Below, in pieces: positions 53,444 to 62,371 of a DNA stretch of 64,000 bases. The DNA comes from Actinocorallia herbida. Its GTDB lineage: Bacteria; Actinomycetota; Actinomycetes; Streptosporangiales; Streptosporangiaceae. A program made the translations under genes and the position numbers. The notes under the pieces are model-generated. The model searched no databases. It was given only the letters and a program-made list of their open reading frames with translations, and had not been told where the DNA came from. Every line of letters begins with the position of its first letter. Position 1 is the stretch's first letter. The stretch lies in the NCBI RefSeq assembly GCF_003751225.1, contig NZ_RJKE01000001.1:3162001-3226000 (forward strand). Reading direction: 5' to 3'.

Positions 53444-54688
53444 ATGAAAAAGACATTCCAGGCCATGGGCCACGGTTTCGTGTGGTTCTGGCTGAGCATC
53501 GCGCAGCTGTTCGTCTGGACGCTCGCGGTCGTCGCGATCTGCCTGATCCCGGTCGGTGTCGGGATCTACCTGACGCCCCCGCTGGTGGACGCGCACCGGC
53601 GCTTCGCCGACCGGGCGCGGCTGCTGGCGCACGACTGGAGCGGCGTCGCCATCCCCCGGCCCTACCTTCCCGAGCCCGTCCAACGGCCCGGGTTCCTCGG
53701 CCGGGCGGAGCGCTGCCGGCACCTGCTCACGGACAGGGCGACCTACCGCGACCTGCTCTGGGGCCTCACCGACCCGGTCGTCGGCGTCTTCCTCGCCGCG
53801 ATGACGTTCGCGCTGCCGCTCTACGGGATCGAGGGCATCATCATGCCCGCGATCTACGAGGTCTTCGGCGACATGGGCTTCAACGACTGGTACACCGGTA
53901 TCCACGTCTGGCACGGCGACCCCGACGCGGCCTGGTGGTGCGTCCCTGTCGGCGTCGTGCTGCTCGTCCTCGGGCTCAAGGCCGCGCCGTGGTTCGAGCG
54001 CGTCCACGGGCGCTGGACCGGCGGCCTGCTGGCACCCGCCGACGCGGCCGCGCTGGCCCGCCGCGTCACCGAGCTGACCAGGTCGCGCGCCGAGACGATC
54101 GACGCGTCCGCCGCCGAGCTGCGCCGGATCGAACGCGACCTGCACGACGGCGCCCAGGCGCGCCTCGTCGCGATGGGCATGACGCTCGGCGCGATCGAGC
54201 ACCTGCTGGAGAAGGACCCGGCGAAGGCGCGGCTGCTGCTCGCCGAGACCCGGGAGACCTCGGTGCGGGCGCTGAACGAGCTGCGCGACCTCGTCCGCGG
54301 CATCCACCCGCCCGTCCTCGCCGACCGGGGCCTGTCCGACGCCGTCCGCGCCCTCGCGCTCGACAGCGGCATGGACGTCGAGGTCACCGGGGCGCTGCCG
54401 AGGCTGGAGCCGCCGCTGGAGTCCGCCGCCTACTTCGCGGTGTCGGAGATCCTCGCCAACGCGGGCAAGCACAGCGGCGCCCGGCGCGTCTGGATCGACC
54501 TGCGGCTCGACGAGGGGCTGCTCAGGATCGGCGTCACCGACGACGGCATGGGCGGCGCGTCCCTGGAGACCGGCAGCGGCCTGCGCGGCATCGAGCGGCG
54601 GATCGCCGCGTTCGACGGAGTGCTCGCCCTCAGCAGCCCGCCCGGCGGGCCCACCCTCGTGACCCTGGAGATTCCTTGCGCGCAGTGA
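53444..54688 (+). CDS. Sensor histidine kinase (NarX/DesK type)
   Basis: The 414-residue kinase starts with a putative sensor domain with helices at about 12-42, 110-138 and 165-182 (PspC/YhcK-like two-plus-two arrangement). The phospho-acceptor helix RIERDLHDGAQARLVAMGMT carries His234, followed by the HATPase_c domain (SEILANAGKHSGARRVWID, TDDGMGGASLETGSGLRGI). It phosphorylates the adjacent response regulator in answer to an unknown membrane signal. Its 3' end overlaps the regulator start by 13 bp, and it is divergent from the MMPL gene. Confidence 0.93.
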   Translation: MKKTFQAMGHGFVWFWLSIAQLFVWTLAVVAICLIPVGVGIYLTPPLVDAHRRFADRARLLAHDWSGVAIPRPYLPEPVQRPGFLGRAERCRHLLTDRATYRDLLWGLTDPVVGVFLAAMTFALPLYGIEGIIMPAIYEVFGDMGFNDWYTGIHVWHGDPDAAWWCVPVGVVLLVLGLKAAPWFERVHGRWTGGLLAPADAAALARRVTELTRSRAETIDASAAELRRIERDLHDGAQARLVAMGMTLGAIEHLLEKDPAKARLLLAETRETSVRALNELRDLVRGIHPPVLADRGLSDAVRALALDSGMDVEVTGALPRLEPPLESAAYFAVSEILANAGKHSGARRVWIDLRLDEGLLRIGVTDDGMGGASLETGSGLRGIERRIAAFDGVLALSSPPGGPTLVTLEIPCAQ

Positions 54689-55320
54689 TCGCCGAAGACC
54701 TCGCCCTGCTCAGGGAAGGGCTCGTCCGGCTCCTCGAAGCGCACGACTTCGAGACCGTCGCGGCGGTCGACAACGGGCCGTCCCTCCTGCGGGCACTGGT
54801 CGAGCACAAGCCGGAGGTCGCCATCGTGGACGTCCGGCTGCCGCCCTCGTTCACCGACGAGGGCATCCGCGCGGCCATCGAGGCGAGGCGCCGGGTTCCG
54901 GGGCTGCCCGTGCTGGTGCTGTCCCAGTACGTCGAGCAGCTCTACGCGCGCGAGCTGCTCGCCGACGGCACGGGCGGGGTCGGCTACCTGCTCAAGGACC
55001 GGGTCTTCGACACCGAGGAGTTCGTCGGCGCGGTTCGGCGGGTGGCGTCCGGGGGGACCGCGATGGACCCCGAGGTGATCGCCCGCCTGCTGACCCGCGG
55101 CCGAGCCGTCCGCCCCCTGGACCGGCTGACGCCCCGGGAGTCGGAGGTCCTCGCCCTCATGGCCGAGGGCCGCTCCAACGCCGCGATCGCCGCGGCCCTC
55201 GTCGTCTCCGAAGGCGCGGTCGCCAAGCACACCACCAACATCTTCCACAAACTCGACCTCCAGGCCTCCGACGACGACAACCGCCGCGTCCTTGCCGTCC
55301 TCGCCTACCTCAACGGCTGA
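54676..55320 (+). CDS. NarL/FixJ-type response regulator
   Basis: The 214-residue regulator has a receiver domain with phospho-acceptor Asp near residue 52 (AIVDVRLPP) and conserved Lys in GYLLKDRVF, then a LuxR-type HTH (LTPRESEVLALMAEGRSNAA and SEGAVAKHTTNIFHKL). Start is TTG 54676 with GGAG upstream; GTG 54685 is an alternative. Read with the kinase it forms one coupled unit, and the palindrome at 53365-53392 is its likely DNA target. Confidence 0.93.
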   Translation: MRAVIAEDLALLREGLVRLLEAHDFETVAAVDNGPSLLRALVEHKPEVAIVDVRLPPSFTDEGIRAAIEARRRVPGLPVLVLSQYVEQLYARELLADGTGGVGYLLKDRVFDTEEFVGAVRRVASGGTAMDPEVIARLLTRGRAVRPLDRLTPRESEVLALMAEGRSNAAIAAALVVSEGAVAKHTTNIFHKLDLQASDDDNRRVLAVLAYLNG

Positions 55321-55431
55321 CGTCCCGGCACCCTGTCCGATCGGCGGGGAAGATCGCGATATCGTGCCGTTCGGCGTGCCAGAAGGGCCGCAGGGAGTCG
55401 GCGCGCTGGGCGCGGGCAGGGGAGTGGTGCG

Positions 55432-55917
55432 ATGTCCGGGCGCGGGGAAGCGCTGTCGGCACGGCGGCGCACGGCGATCGGGCTGCTCGGGGTGGCCGCG
55501 GCCGCCGCGACGCTGGTCGCCTACCGGAACGACGGCGGCACGGGCCGGGTGGACGCGGCCGAGCCCTCCCGCCACCCGCGGGTCGAGATCCCGGCCGCCG
55601 AGCCCGGCATGCGCACCCTGCTGGTGACTCCGGTCCGGCGCGGCGACCTGATCCTCGACCCGATCGACCTGCGGGAGGGGCGTGAGATCAGCATCATGGT
55701 GATCTGCGGCGGCGATGGCTCGATCCGCGTCGAGCTGGGCCTGCCGGAACCGGACCGCACGAACTTCGTCAACGACTTCGAGTGCGAGGGCGCCGACGCA
55801 GGGGCGACCGCCTTCCAGGGGCCGGTCCACTTCACCGCGACCGTGGCCCCGAAGGTCGTCGCCACCGGAGACGTCAATTGGGCGGTGCGCATCCAGGAGG
55901 CTCCCGCCTCCCGGTGA
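55432..55917 (+). CDS. Hypothetical secreted or anchored protein
   Basis: This 161-residue protein begins with a basic N-terminus and one hydrophobic segment (RRRTAIGLLGVAAAAATLVAYR, residues 11-31 approx.) and continues as a beta-rich domain (LLVTPVRRGDLILDPIDLRE; REISIMVICGGDGSIRVELG). Two Cys (in ICGG and ECEG) could pair outside the cell. I do not recognise a family. GGAGTGG precedes the ATG. It lies after the two-component genes, with no repeat marking a promoter. Confidence 0.6.
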   Translation: MSGRGEALSARRRTAIGLLGVAAAAATLVAYRNDGGTGRVDAAEPSRHPRVEIPAAEPGMRTLLVTPVRRGDLILDPIDLREGREISIMVICGGDGSIRVELGLPEPDRTNFVNDFECEGADAGATAFQGPVHFTATVAPKVVATGDVNWAVRIQEAPASR

Positions 55918-56012
55918 CGCCGACCGGGTCCGGGGTCAAGGGGCGGGCACGATGTCACAGGCGTTCGGGCGACTCGCCCGCCGGGCCGGGAGAACGCGGT
56001 TAGTGTCACCCT

Positions 56013-56594
56013 GTGACGACGGACGGTGTGCGCGCGGAGTCTCCGGAATCTCTGCGGGCGGCGATGGTGGGGCGGCTCCGGGAGCAGGGGCACATCCGCA
56101 GGGACGAGGTGGCCGCCGCGTTCGCCGCGGTGCCCCGTGAGCGGTTCTGCCCCGAGGCGTCCGTCGCCGCCGCCTACTCGGCGCGGGACACGGTGCGGAC
56201 GAAGGCCGACGAGTCCGGGCGCCGCGCGAGCTCGCTCAGCGCGCCCTGGCGCCAGGCGGACCTGATCGAATCGGCCCGAATCGGCCCGGGGATGCGGGTC
56301 CTGGAGATCGGGAGCGGCGGCTACAGCGCGGCGGTGCTCGCCGAACTCGTCGGCCCCGCCGGGACCGTGGTCACGGTCGACATCGACCCGTGGGTGACCG
56401 AGCGGACGTCGCGTTTCCTCGCCGACACCGGGTATACCGAGGTGCGGGTCCTGCTCGGAGACGCCGAGCACGCGGTCGCCGGGCACGGGCCGTTCGACGC
56501 GATCCTGGTGACGGCCGGGGCCTGGGACGTGCCCTGGACGGGGCTGCTCGCCGAAGGAGGCCGTCTCGTGGGCCCGCTCGACCACACGCCCTGA
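56013..56594 (+). pseudogene. Truncated FxLD-system-type methyltransferase
   Basis: The 193-residue frame matches the N-terminal half of protein-L-isoaspartate-methyltransferase-like enzymes of the so-called FxLD lanthipeptide system: RAAMVGRLREQGHIRRDEVA, VRTKADESGRRASSLSAPW, the SAM motif VLEIGSGGYSAAVLAELVG and the post-II segment ILVTAGAWDVPW. Full-length members are about 400 residues, but this one stops at GRLVGPLDHTP, exactly where they continue with PLR and the second half. No FxLD precursor peptide or lanthionine synthetase is present here. I treat it as a truncated remnant; the SAM-binding core looks intact. TAGTGT six bases before the GTG suggests a leaderless promoter. Confidence 0.6.
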
Positions 56595-56645
56595 AAGGCC
56601 GGCGCGCCGAGGCGTGGACCGGTGGGCGCTGAGCGGTGCCGGCCG

Positions 56646-57443
56646 TCAGAGGTCGGGGAGGCCCACGGTGACGGCGGGGATCCGGCCGCCGACGAGGGTG
56701 CCCGCGTGCGCGGCGTCGGCGAGGGCGCGCAGGATGGTCTCCGGGTCACGTCCCGGCGTGGAGAGCAGGCCGGTGAGCCCGGCCCACAGGGTGATGCCGC
56801 CGGAAGCCGCGATGTCGAGCCAGGCCCGGTCGACGCGGATGCCCAGTCCGTCGCCGACGGTGAAGGGACGGGGGCTCTCCGCCCGGCAGACGAGCGTCAC
56901 CCGGATCTGGTCGGGCGGGTCGCCCGGCATGAGCACGGCCCGCCACTCCGGCACGTCCGGGCCGGGGTGCAGGAGGTCGCTGACGGACAGCAGGTGCAGG
57001 CCCTCGCGCAGCCAGGCCTGCACGTAGGCGTTGGAGTCCGTGCTCCGGTTCTGCAACGCCGGCATCACCGGCTCCATGATCAGCGCCGTGCGCGGCGCGG
57101 TCTCACTGCCGAGGAGCAGCGGGATCAGATGCTGGCTGCGGAAGTAGTGGTGCAGGCTGACGGGGGTGTCGCGGTCCTCGACCGTGGACGGCGAGCACGC
57201 CTCGTGCGCCCAGATGATGTTCAGCAGCGGCCGCTCGGGATACTCCGCGACGGGGAAGCGGCGCACCAGGACCGAGGTCGGCTCCCGGTCGGCGTCGCCC
57301 GGCCCGTCACAGATGACGCACTCGTACTCCCCGGGCTCGGGCCCCGCCAGCAGTTCGGCCACCTTCTCCGGCCCGAGCACCGCGGCGACCTCCGCGCCGA
57401 TCACCACCTGCCGGGCCGGCTGCTGCCCCTGCACGTCGCTCAT
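56646..57443 (-). CDS. Uncharacterised actinobacterial protein with a CxxC...HxxC motif
   Basis: This 265-residue protein is unfamiliar. Near the N-terminus it has YECVICDGPGD (C42, C45) and, 35 residues later, WAHEACSPS (H80, C83), a plausible zinc-binding C2HC arrangement. The rest is mixed alpha/beta (LIMEPVMPALQNRST, LREGLHLLSVSDLLHPGP, WLDIAASGGITLWAGLTGL). The ATG at 57443 is the first good start. Upstream (57444-57552) I see no gene. It may be a single-gene unit beside the decayed neighbours. Confidence 0.55.
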   Translation of the reverse strand: MSDVQGQQPARQVVIGAEVAAVLGPEKVAELLAGPEPGEYECVICDGPGDADREPTSVLVRRFPVAEYPERPLLNIIWAHEACSPSTVEDRDTPVSLHHYFRSQHLIPLLLGSETAPRTALIMEPVMPALQNRSTDSNAYVQAWLREGLHLLSVSDLLHPGPDVPEWRAVLMPGDPPDQIRVTLVCRAESPRPFTVGDGLGIRVDRAWLDIAASGGITLWAGLTGLLSTPGRDPETILRALADAAHAGTLVGGRIPAVTVGLPDL

Positions 57444-57552
57444 AACGGTCACCGTAATCCCGCCCGCCGCCGCGGACCAGCGCCACCTCAAGGGAAGATC
57501 CGCACCAAGGCGGATTCGCCGACCCGCCCGCCGCCGCCCTCCCCGGGCAGCC

Positions 57553-58319
57553 TCAGACCGGGAGGCGCCAGACGTGGTAGCGGCGCTTGGTGGCAGAGCC
57601 GGCCGGGGCCTTGGCGGTGCCCACGGCGAAGACCCGCCCGGACGGGGCCACGGACAGCCGGTGGAGATCGACCCCCTTGGCGGCCCGGTGTAGGGAAGGG
57701 CGGTGACGTCGCCGGTGGGCGAGACGCGCAGGACTTCGCTGTACGGCAGTGCCCGGTAGTTGAGGCCGATGGACCAGAAGGCCCCGGCGCGGTCCCGGGT
57801 GAGACCGCCGAACAGACCGCGCGCGAAGAGCGACCAGCGCGCGCCGTCCCAGCGCAGGACGCGGTCGGAGTACCCGACGAAGACGTTCTTCTTCGAGGTG
57901 GCCTCGACCTCCCAGATGAGCCGTTCGCCGTACCCTCCGTCCTCGTCGGCGGGAGTGCACCCGAGCGTGGACTCGACGGGCTGCTTGCGCCGGCCGCCGC
58001 CGTCGTTCCGGAAGAGGAACGACTCATCTTCCCCTCCGGTGGTGTTCGCGGCCCACATCGTCCCGTTCGGGAGGACCTCGAACGCGCTGAGGAACCGGCT
58101 CTTCCTCGACTTCCAGGCGCGGCCGTCGTACCGCCACGCGGTCGTGGACCGCTGCCCGTCGCGGGTGAAGACGCGGACGTCGTTCCGGCCCAGGACCGTG
58201 AGGCCGGTCGGGGGGTAGGCGGCGTCGCGGGCGCGCGGGAGGCGCTTGGCGACCGCCCATCGGCCGCCGTTCCACCGGACCAGGCCGTCCCAGCCCGCGC
58301 CGGACTGGTCGTTGTTCAT
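57553..58319 (-). pseudogene. Frameshifted beta-propeller-type gene
   Basis: The minus-strand frame from ATG 58319 encodes repeated W-x-G-x-x-W strands (VRWNGGRWAVAKRLP, WRYDGRAWKSRKSRFLSAF, VLRWDGARWSLFARGLFGGL) typical of secreted seven-bladed beta-propeller proteins of actinobacteria. Near 57690 the sense changes frame: TALPYTG is followed, one base shifted, by KGVDLHRLSVAPSGRVFAVG and then AKAPAGSATKRRYHVWRLPV before the stop at 57553. The start also lacks the signal peptide expected for the family, so the 5' end is probably lost. It looks like a remnant with a frameshift and N-terminal truncation. Confidence 0.6.
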
Positions 58320-58452
58320 GCGCCCAATGCCGCCGTCACGCGGGCCCCGCGCCTCCACCTGATGATCACCGGGGGAGCGTAGCGGGACGGCCTCCGGCGG
58401 ATGGAGCGAATGGCTGGAAACGGTGCGAAGGGGAGAGGGTGGTTCCCGGTCA

Positions 58453-58479
58453 TTGAAACAGGAACCTCGTTCTTATAGT
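58453..58479 (+). promoter_or_regulatory. Promoter and operator-like site before the LLM gene
   Basis: TTGAAA (58453-58458) and TATAGT (58474-58479), 15 bp apart, flank GGAACCTCGTTCT (58461-58473), a short dyad (GAAC-N3-GTTC) that could be a TetR site. This dyad resembles GAACGGG-AAT-CCCGTTC at 63294-63310, also upstream of an enzyme gene in this cluster. Confidence 0.5.
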
Positions 58480-58532
58480 TTCGGTGCCGTCGGTCCACCC
58501 CCTTCATGCCCGACCTGAGGAGAGAGCCCCCG

Positions 58533-59549
58533 ATGTCGCTCAAGCTCGATGTCATGCTCGCCGACTCCGTCGTCACCGCAGCCGAGCGCGCCCGCGCGCT
58601 GGAGGGCTGCGGGGTGGACGGGGTGTTCACGTTCGAGAACTCCCATGACCCGTTCTTCCCGCTGGTCGCGGCGGCGCCGGCCTGCTCGCTCGACCTGATG
58701 ACGAACGTCGCGATCGCGTTCCCGCGCAGTCCCGTGCATCTCGCGCACGCCGCCTACGACCTGCACCTGATGTCCGAGGGCAGGTTCCGGCTCGGGCTGG
58801 GCTCGCAGGTGAGGGCGCACGTCGAGAACAGGTACGGCGCGCGGTGGGGGAAGCCCGTCGCGCAGATGCGCGAGTGGGTCGAGGCGACGAAGGCGATCCT
58901 GAACTGCTGGCAGGACGGCACCCGCCTGAAGTTCGAGGGCGAGTACACCAGGCACACGCTGATGACGCCCGCGTTCAACCCCGGACCGAACCCCTTCGGC
59001 GTCCCGAAGGTCCTCGTCGGCGCGCTCGGGCCGAAGATGAACCAGATGGCCGCCGAGGTCGCCGACGGCATCCTCGTCATGCCGTTCAACAGCGCCCGGC
59101 ACATGCGCGAGCGCACCAGGCCCGCGATCCAGGCCGGCCTCGACGCCGCGGGCCGCTCGCGCGGCGACATCGAGGTGACCGCCGAGGTGATCGTCGGCGT
59201 CGGCCGCACCGAGGAGGAGCTGGAGGCCGCCAAGGCGATCCGCTTCCTCCTCGCCTTCTACGGCTCCACTCCCGCCTACAAGGCGGTCCTCGACGTCGAG
59301 GGCATGGGCGACCTCCAGCCCGAGCTGAACGCCCTGTCCAAGCAGGGCCGCTGGGCCGAGATGTCCACGCTCATCGACGACAAGGCGATGAACGTGCTCG
59401 CCGTCCACGGCACCCCGGAGGAGGCCGCCGCCGAGGTCGTCGCCCGCTACGGAGACTGCGACCGCGTCTGCGCCTACTTCCCCCACTACAACGCCCCCGA
59501 CGACCTCGTCGCCGACTTCGCCGCGGCCCTCAAGGCGGCTCGGTCCTGA
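58533..59549 (+). CDS. LLM-class F420-dependent oxidoreductase
   Basis: The 338-residue protein is of the TIGR03617-like F420-dependent LLM group: KLDVMLADSVVTAAERARA, GVDGVFTFENSHDPFFPL, VAIAFPRSPVHLAHAAYDLH, then LGSQVRAHVENRYGARWGKP and AEVADGILVMPFNSARHMRE. The RLGLGSQV region is where F420 binds in relatives. GAGGAG lies about 10 nt before the ATG. It is followed 90 bp downstream by the amidohydrolase and may act in the same pathway under the linked TetR regulators. Confidence 0.9.
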   Translation: MSLKLDVMLADSVVTAAERARALEGCGVDGVFTFENSHDPFFPLVAAAPACSLDLMTNVAIAFPRSPVHLAHAAYDLHLMSEGRFRLGLGSQVRAHVENRYGARWGKPVAQMREWVEATKAILNCWQDGTRLKFEGEYTRHTLMTPAFNPGPNPFGVPKVLVGALGPKMNQMAAEVADGILVMPFNSARHMRERTRPAIQAGLDAAGRSRGDIEVTAEVIVGVGRTEEELEAAKAIRFLLAFYGSTPAYKAVLDVEGMGDLQPELNALSKQGRWAEMSTLIDDKAMNVLAVHGTPEEAAAEVVARYGDCDRVCAYFPHYNAPDDLVADFAAALKAARS

Positions 59550-59553
59550 CCGC

Positions 59554-59573
59554 GCGGCCGCCGCGGCGGCCGC
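59554..59573. terminator. 20-bp perfect palindrome after the LLM gene
   Basis: GCGGCCGCCG followed by CGGCGGCCGC begins 5 bp past the LLM stop. A spacer-free palindrome makes a weak hairpin, so this is a possible terminator or just GC-rich noise. Confidence 0.35.
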
Positions 59574-59586
59574 CGGGCCGGGGCTC

Positions 59587-59615
59587 TTGACACTGTTTCA
59601 CGGCTGGCAAGAATT
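59587..59615 (+). promoter_or_regulatory. Promoter-like sequence before the amidohydrolase
   Basis: TTGACA (59587-59592) followed after exactly 17 bp by AGAATT (59610-59615) matches a vegetative sigma-factor promoter with a weak -10 box. The motif CTGTTTCA directly after the -35 box is the reverse complement of TGAAACAG in the LLM promoter (58454-58461). Confidence 0.5.
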
Positions 59616-59639
59616 GAAATCTGATTCCAGGAGGCGTTG

Positions 59640-60830
59640 ATGGCGACCGAGTTGCCGTTCGAGTTCTTCGACTGCGACAACCACTACTACGAGGCGGTCG
59701 ACGCCTTCACCCGGTACGCGGAACCGGAGTTCCGGCGCCGGACCGTCCAGTGGGCGGAGATCAACGGCAGGCAGCGGCTGCTGGTGTCCGGCAAGGTCAA
59801 CCGGTTCATCCCGAACCCGACGTTCGACCCGGTCGCCCGGCCCGGCGCGATGGACGAGTACTTCCGGGGCCGCAACCCCAAGTCGTCCGACGTGCGGCAG
59901 TTGTTCGGCGAGCTGGAGCCGGTCCGCCCGGCCTACCGCGACCGCGACGCCCGCCTCGCCCTCATGGACGAGCAGGGCATGCGGGGCACCCTGCTGCTCC
60001 CGACCCTCGGCGTGGGGATCGAGCAGGCGATGCTGCACGACCTGCCCGCGCTCGGCTCGGCGTTCCGCTCCTTCAACCGCTGGCTCGACGACGACTGGGG
60101 CTACGCCTACCAAGAGCGCATCTTCGCCGCCCCGTACATCACCCTGTCCGACGTGGAGGGGGCCGTCGCCGAACTCCAGCGCGTCCTCGACCGGGACGCG
60201 CGCTTCGTCGTCATGGTGGCCGGCCCGGTGATGACCCGGGAGGGCCTGAAGAGCCCCGCCGACGCCTACTTCGACCCGTTCTGGCAGCTGGTGAACGACT
60301 CGGGGATCACCGTCGTCTACCACTCGGGCATGACCTACTACAACAAGTACATGACGGACTGGGGTGAGTCGTCCGAGCTCGAGGCGTTCAAGGCGTCCGC
60401 GTCCTTCATGGCCCTTTCGTCGCCGGACCCGGTCCACGACACGTTCGCCAGCATGATCGCCCACCGCCTGTTCACGCGCTTCCCGCGGCTGCGGATCGCG
60501 GTCATCGAGTCCGGCGCGTCGTGGGTGCTGCACCTGTTCGCGAAGCTCAAGAAGGTCTACGGCCAGGCCCCGTTCCGGTTCCCCGAGGACCCGCGCGAGA
60601 CCATCAAGCGGCACGTCTGGGTCTCCCCCTACTACGAGGACGACCTGGGCGAGCTGAAGCGGCTCATCGGCGTCGACCGGATTCTCATGGGCTCCGACTT
60701 CCCCCACGTCGAGGGACTCGCCGAACCGGCGTCGTACATCAAGGACCTGGAGAACTTCCAGTTCACGCCGCAGGAGTGCGAGCGGATCATGCGGCACAAC
60801 GGGTGGGAACTCGCCTCCCGCCTCGCCTGA
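59640..60830 (+). CDS. Amidohydrolase-2 family metal-dependent hydrolase
   Basis: This 396-residue TIM-barrel protein has the variant N-terminal metal motif FFDCDNHYYEAVDAFTRY (D-x-D-x-H instead of H-x-H), the middle VVYHSGMTYYNKYM, and the C-terminal LMGSDFPHVEGLAEP Asp motif, as in actinobacterial steroid- and lignin-related amidohydrolases. It may hydrate or decarboxylate a ring-cleavage product, which is inference. AGGAGG lies 5 nt before the ATG at 59640. It is downstream of the LLM gene and before two TetR genes. Confidence 0.9.
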   Translation: MATELPFEFFDCDNHYYEAVDAFTRYAEPEFRRRTVQWAEINGRQRLLVSGKVNRFIPNPTFDPVARPGAMDEYFRGRNPKSSDVRQLFGELEPVRPAYRDRDARLALMDEQGMRGTLLLPTLGVGIEQAMLHDLPALGSAFRSFNRWLDDDWGYAYQERIFAAPYITLSDVEGAVAELQRVLDRDARFVVMVAGPVMTREGLKSPADAYFDPFWQLVNDSGITVVYHSGMTYYNKYMTDWGESSELEAFKASASFMALSSPDPVHDTFASMIAHRLFTRFPRLRIAVIESGASWVLHLFAKLKKVYGQAPFRFPEDPRETIKRHVWVSPYYEDDLGELKRLIGVDRILMGSDFPHVEGLAEPASYIKDLENFQFTPQECERIMRHNGWELASRLA

Positions 60831-60856
60831 CGCGCCCGGCTACGCCCGGGAGCCCA

Positions 60857-61537
60857 TCACCGGCCGTGCTCGTTGGGTCCGGTGGCGGGCTCTTGGGGGC
60901 CTGGCTTCGCCGGGGAGCCCGAGACCGGACCGTCCCGCGTCTCCAGGACGAGCGTGATGAAGTCGTCGACCAGGCGGTACACCTCGCCGAAGGCGCCGCC
61001 CTGGTAGATGGCCGACGAGAGCAGCGAGTGCAGGATCGACCAGAGCATCGTCGCGTCGTCGCGCGGCTCGGCGACGGACAGGGCGGCGAAGTCGCCGGTG
61101 AGCACCTCCTCGGCGAGGGCGGAGACCTCCCCGAGGATCGCCTCCACCTCAGGGTCACCCGACCCGTACAGCAGCAGGTGGGTCTTGAAGAACTGCGGCT
61201 GCGCCTCGAAGGCGCCGATGACGCCGCGCAGCCGGGCCCGGATGCGCTCCTCGGGCGTCCGGCCCGGCATGGCCGCGTCGAGGCGCTGCCGGTGCACCCA
61301 CTCGCGGAGCGCCACCGCGTACAGCAGCTCCTTGGAAGGGAAGTAGCGGTACAGCGTCCCTAGGGCGACGTCCGCGCCTTGGGCCACCTCGGCGATCCGG
61401 ATCTGCTCGAACTCCTGCCCCTGGAGCGCGCCGAGCGCGGCCTCGAGGATGCGGGTGCGCCGCTCGCGCTTGAACGCCGGAAGCCCTGCCCCGGACGCGG
61501 CGGGCGACGCGGAGGGCGCCGGTCGGGAGTTCGTCAT
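60857..61537 (-). CDS. TetR family transcriptional regulator (KstR2-like)
   Basis: This 226-residue TetR protein has the HTH FEQIRIAEVAQGADVALGT then LYRYFPSKELLYAVALREWV, the LYRYFPSKE hallmark of the KstR group that controls steroid and lipid catabolism. It is 60% or so similar by eye to the next TetR protein (LERQPYEQIRIAELAQ), so the two arose by duplication. GAGAGG lies 6 nt before the ATG. Its stop is 26 bp from the amidohydrolase stop. Confidence 0.9.
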   Translation of the reverse strand: MTNSRPAPSASPAASGAGLPAFKRERRTRILEAALGALQGQEFEQIRIAEVAQGADVALGTLYRYFPSKELLYAVALREWVHRQRLDAAMPGRTPEERIRARLRGVIGAFEAQPQFFKTHLLLYGSGDPEVEAILGEVSALAEEVLTGDFAALSVAEPRDDATMLWSILHSLLSSAIYQGGAFGEVYRLVDDFITLVLETRDGPVSGSPAKPGPQEPATGPNEHGR

Positions 61538-61581
61538 CGTTGCCTCTCGGAAGACCGCCCGGACGGCGGCGGACGGGTCGG

Positions 61582-62223
61582 TCAGGGACGCCGCGCGGCC
61601 TCGGCCCGCCGCTCGCACAGGTCGAGGAAGCGGTCGGCGAGCCGATAGGCGTCGGCGAAGGGCCGCCCGTGGTAGACGGCGCCGGTGAGCGTCGAGCCGC
61701 TGATCGCGTACAGCATCCGGGCGCGGTCCCGCGGCGCGGGGACGCCCATGCCCGCGAAGTCCCCGGCGAGGAGCATCGTGGCGGTGGCGTCGGCGCCCGC
61801 GAGGAGGGCGCGCACCTCGGGGTCGGTGCTGGCGCTGAGCAGCAGGGTGAGCCGGTAGAACTGCGGCTGGCGCTCGAACGCGGCGATGATGGCGTGGATC
61901 CGGCTGCGGGCGCGGTCGCGCCGGGCCGGGGCGGGCACGGTCTGGCGGTGCCGGTGCCTGTCGCGCTCCACCCATTCCTGGAGGACGACGGCGTACAGGT
62001 GCTCCTTGGAAGGGAAGTAGCGGTAGAGCGTGCCGAGGGCGACCTCGGCGGCCTGCGCGAGCTCGGCGATCCGGATCTGCTCGTACGGCTGCCGCTCGAG
62101 CGCGGCCAGCGCCGCGTCCACGATCCGCTGCCGCCGCGCCCACCTGACCGACGGCGCGCGCTCGGCGCCGGGCCCGCCCGCGGCCCGTTCCGTGCCCTTG
62201 GCCCTGTCCGCCTGCTCGGTCAC
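61582..62223 (-). CDS. TetR family transcriptional regulator, tandem paralogue
   Basis: The 213-residue protein has the HTH YEQIRIAELAQAAEVALGT then LYRYFPSKEHLYAVVLQEWV, and a C-terminal domain with FYRLTLLLSASTDPEVRALL aligned to HLLLYGSGDPEVEAIL of its neighbour. I chose GTG 62223 because the upstream residues are Arg-rich and unlike a folded domain; ATG 62307, 15 nt after a perfect TATAAT on this strand, is an alternative. The gene precedes its paralogue by 44 bp on the same strand, probably as one transcript. Confidence 0.85.
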   Translation of the reverse strand: MTEQADRAKGTERAAGGPGAERAPSVRWARRQRIVDAALAALERQPYEQIRIAELAQAAEVALGTLYRYFPSKEHLYAVVLQEWVERDRHRHRQTVPAPARRDRARSRIHAIIAAFERQPQFYRLTLLLSASTDPEVRALLAGADATATMLLAGDFAGMGVPAPRDRARMLYAISGSTLTGAVYHGRPFADAYRLADRFLDLCERRAEAARRP

Positions 62224-62321
62224 CGTCGCGTTCCGCTCTGAAGGCCGCCCGGCCGGACCGTGCCGCCTGCGGCGCCGGGCGCGGGACATGGTGGGATCAA
62301 GCGGCATGTAATGAGAATGCA

Positions 62322-62327
62322 ATTATA
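62322..62327 (-). promoter_or_regulatory. Consensus -10 box upstream of the tandem TetR genes
   Basis: The minus strand reads CACCTATAATTGCATTC, giving TATAAT, the best match to a -10 consensus in the window. It lies 99 bp upstream of the chosen GTG (15 nt before ATG 62307). A -35 box is not clear. Confidence 0.5.
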
Positions 62328-62371
62328 GGTGCGGGGTCCCAGGCCCGCACGTCGCCGCGCGATCCGTCAGC

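Noticed and set aside
56013-56594. Lanthipeptide (FxLD) biosynthetic cluster
   Set aside because: Only a truncated methyltransferase is present; no precursor peptide, dehydratase or cyclase was seen.
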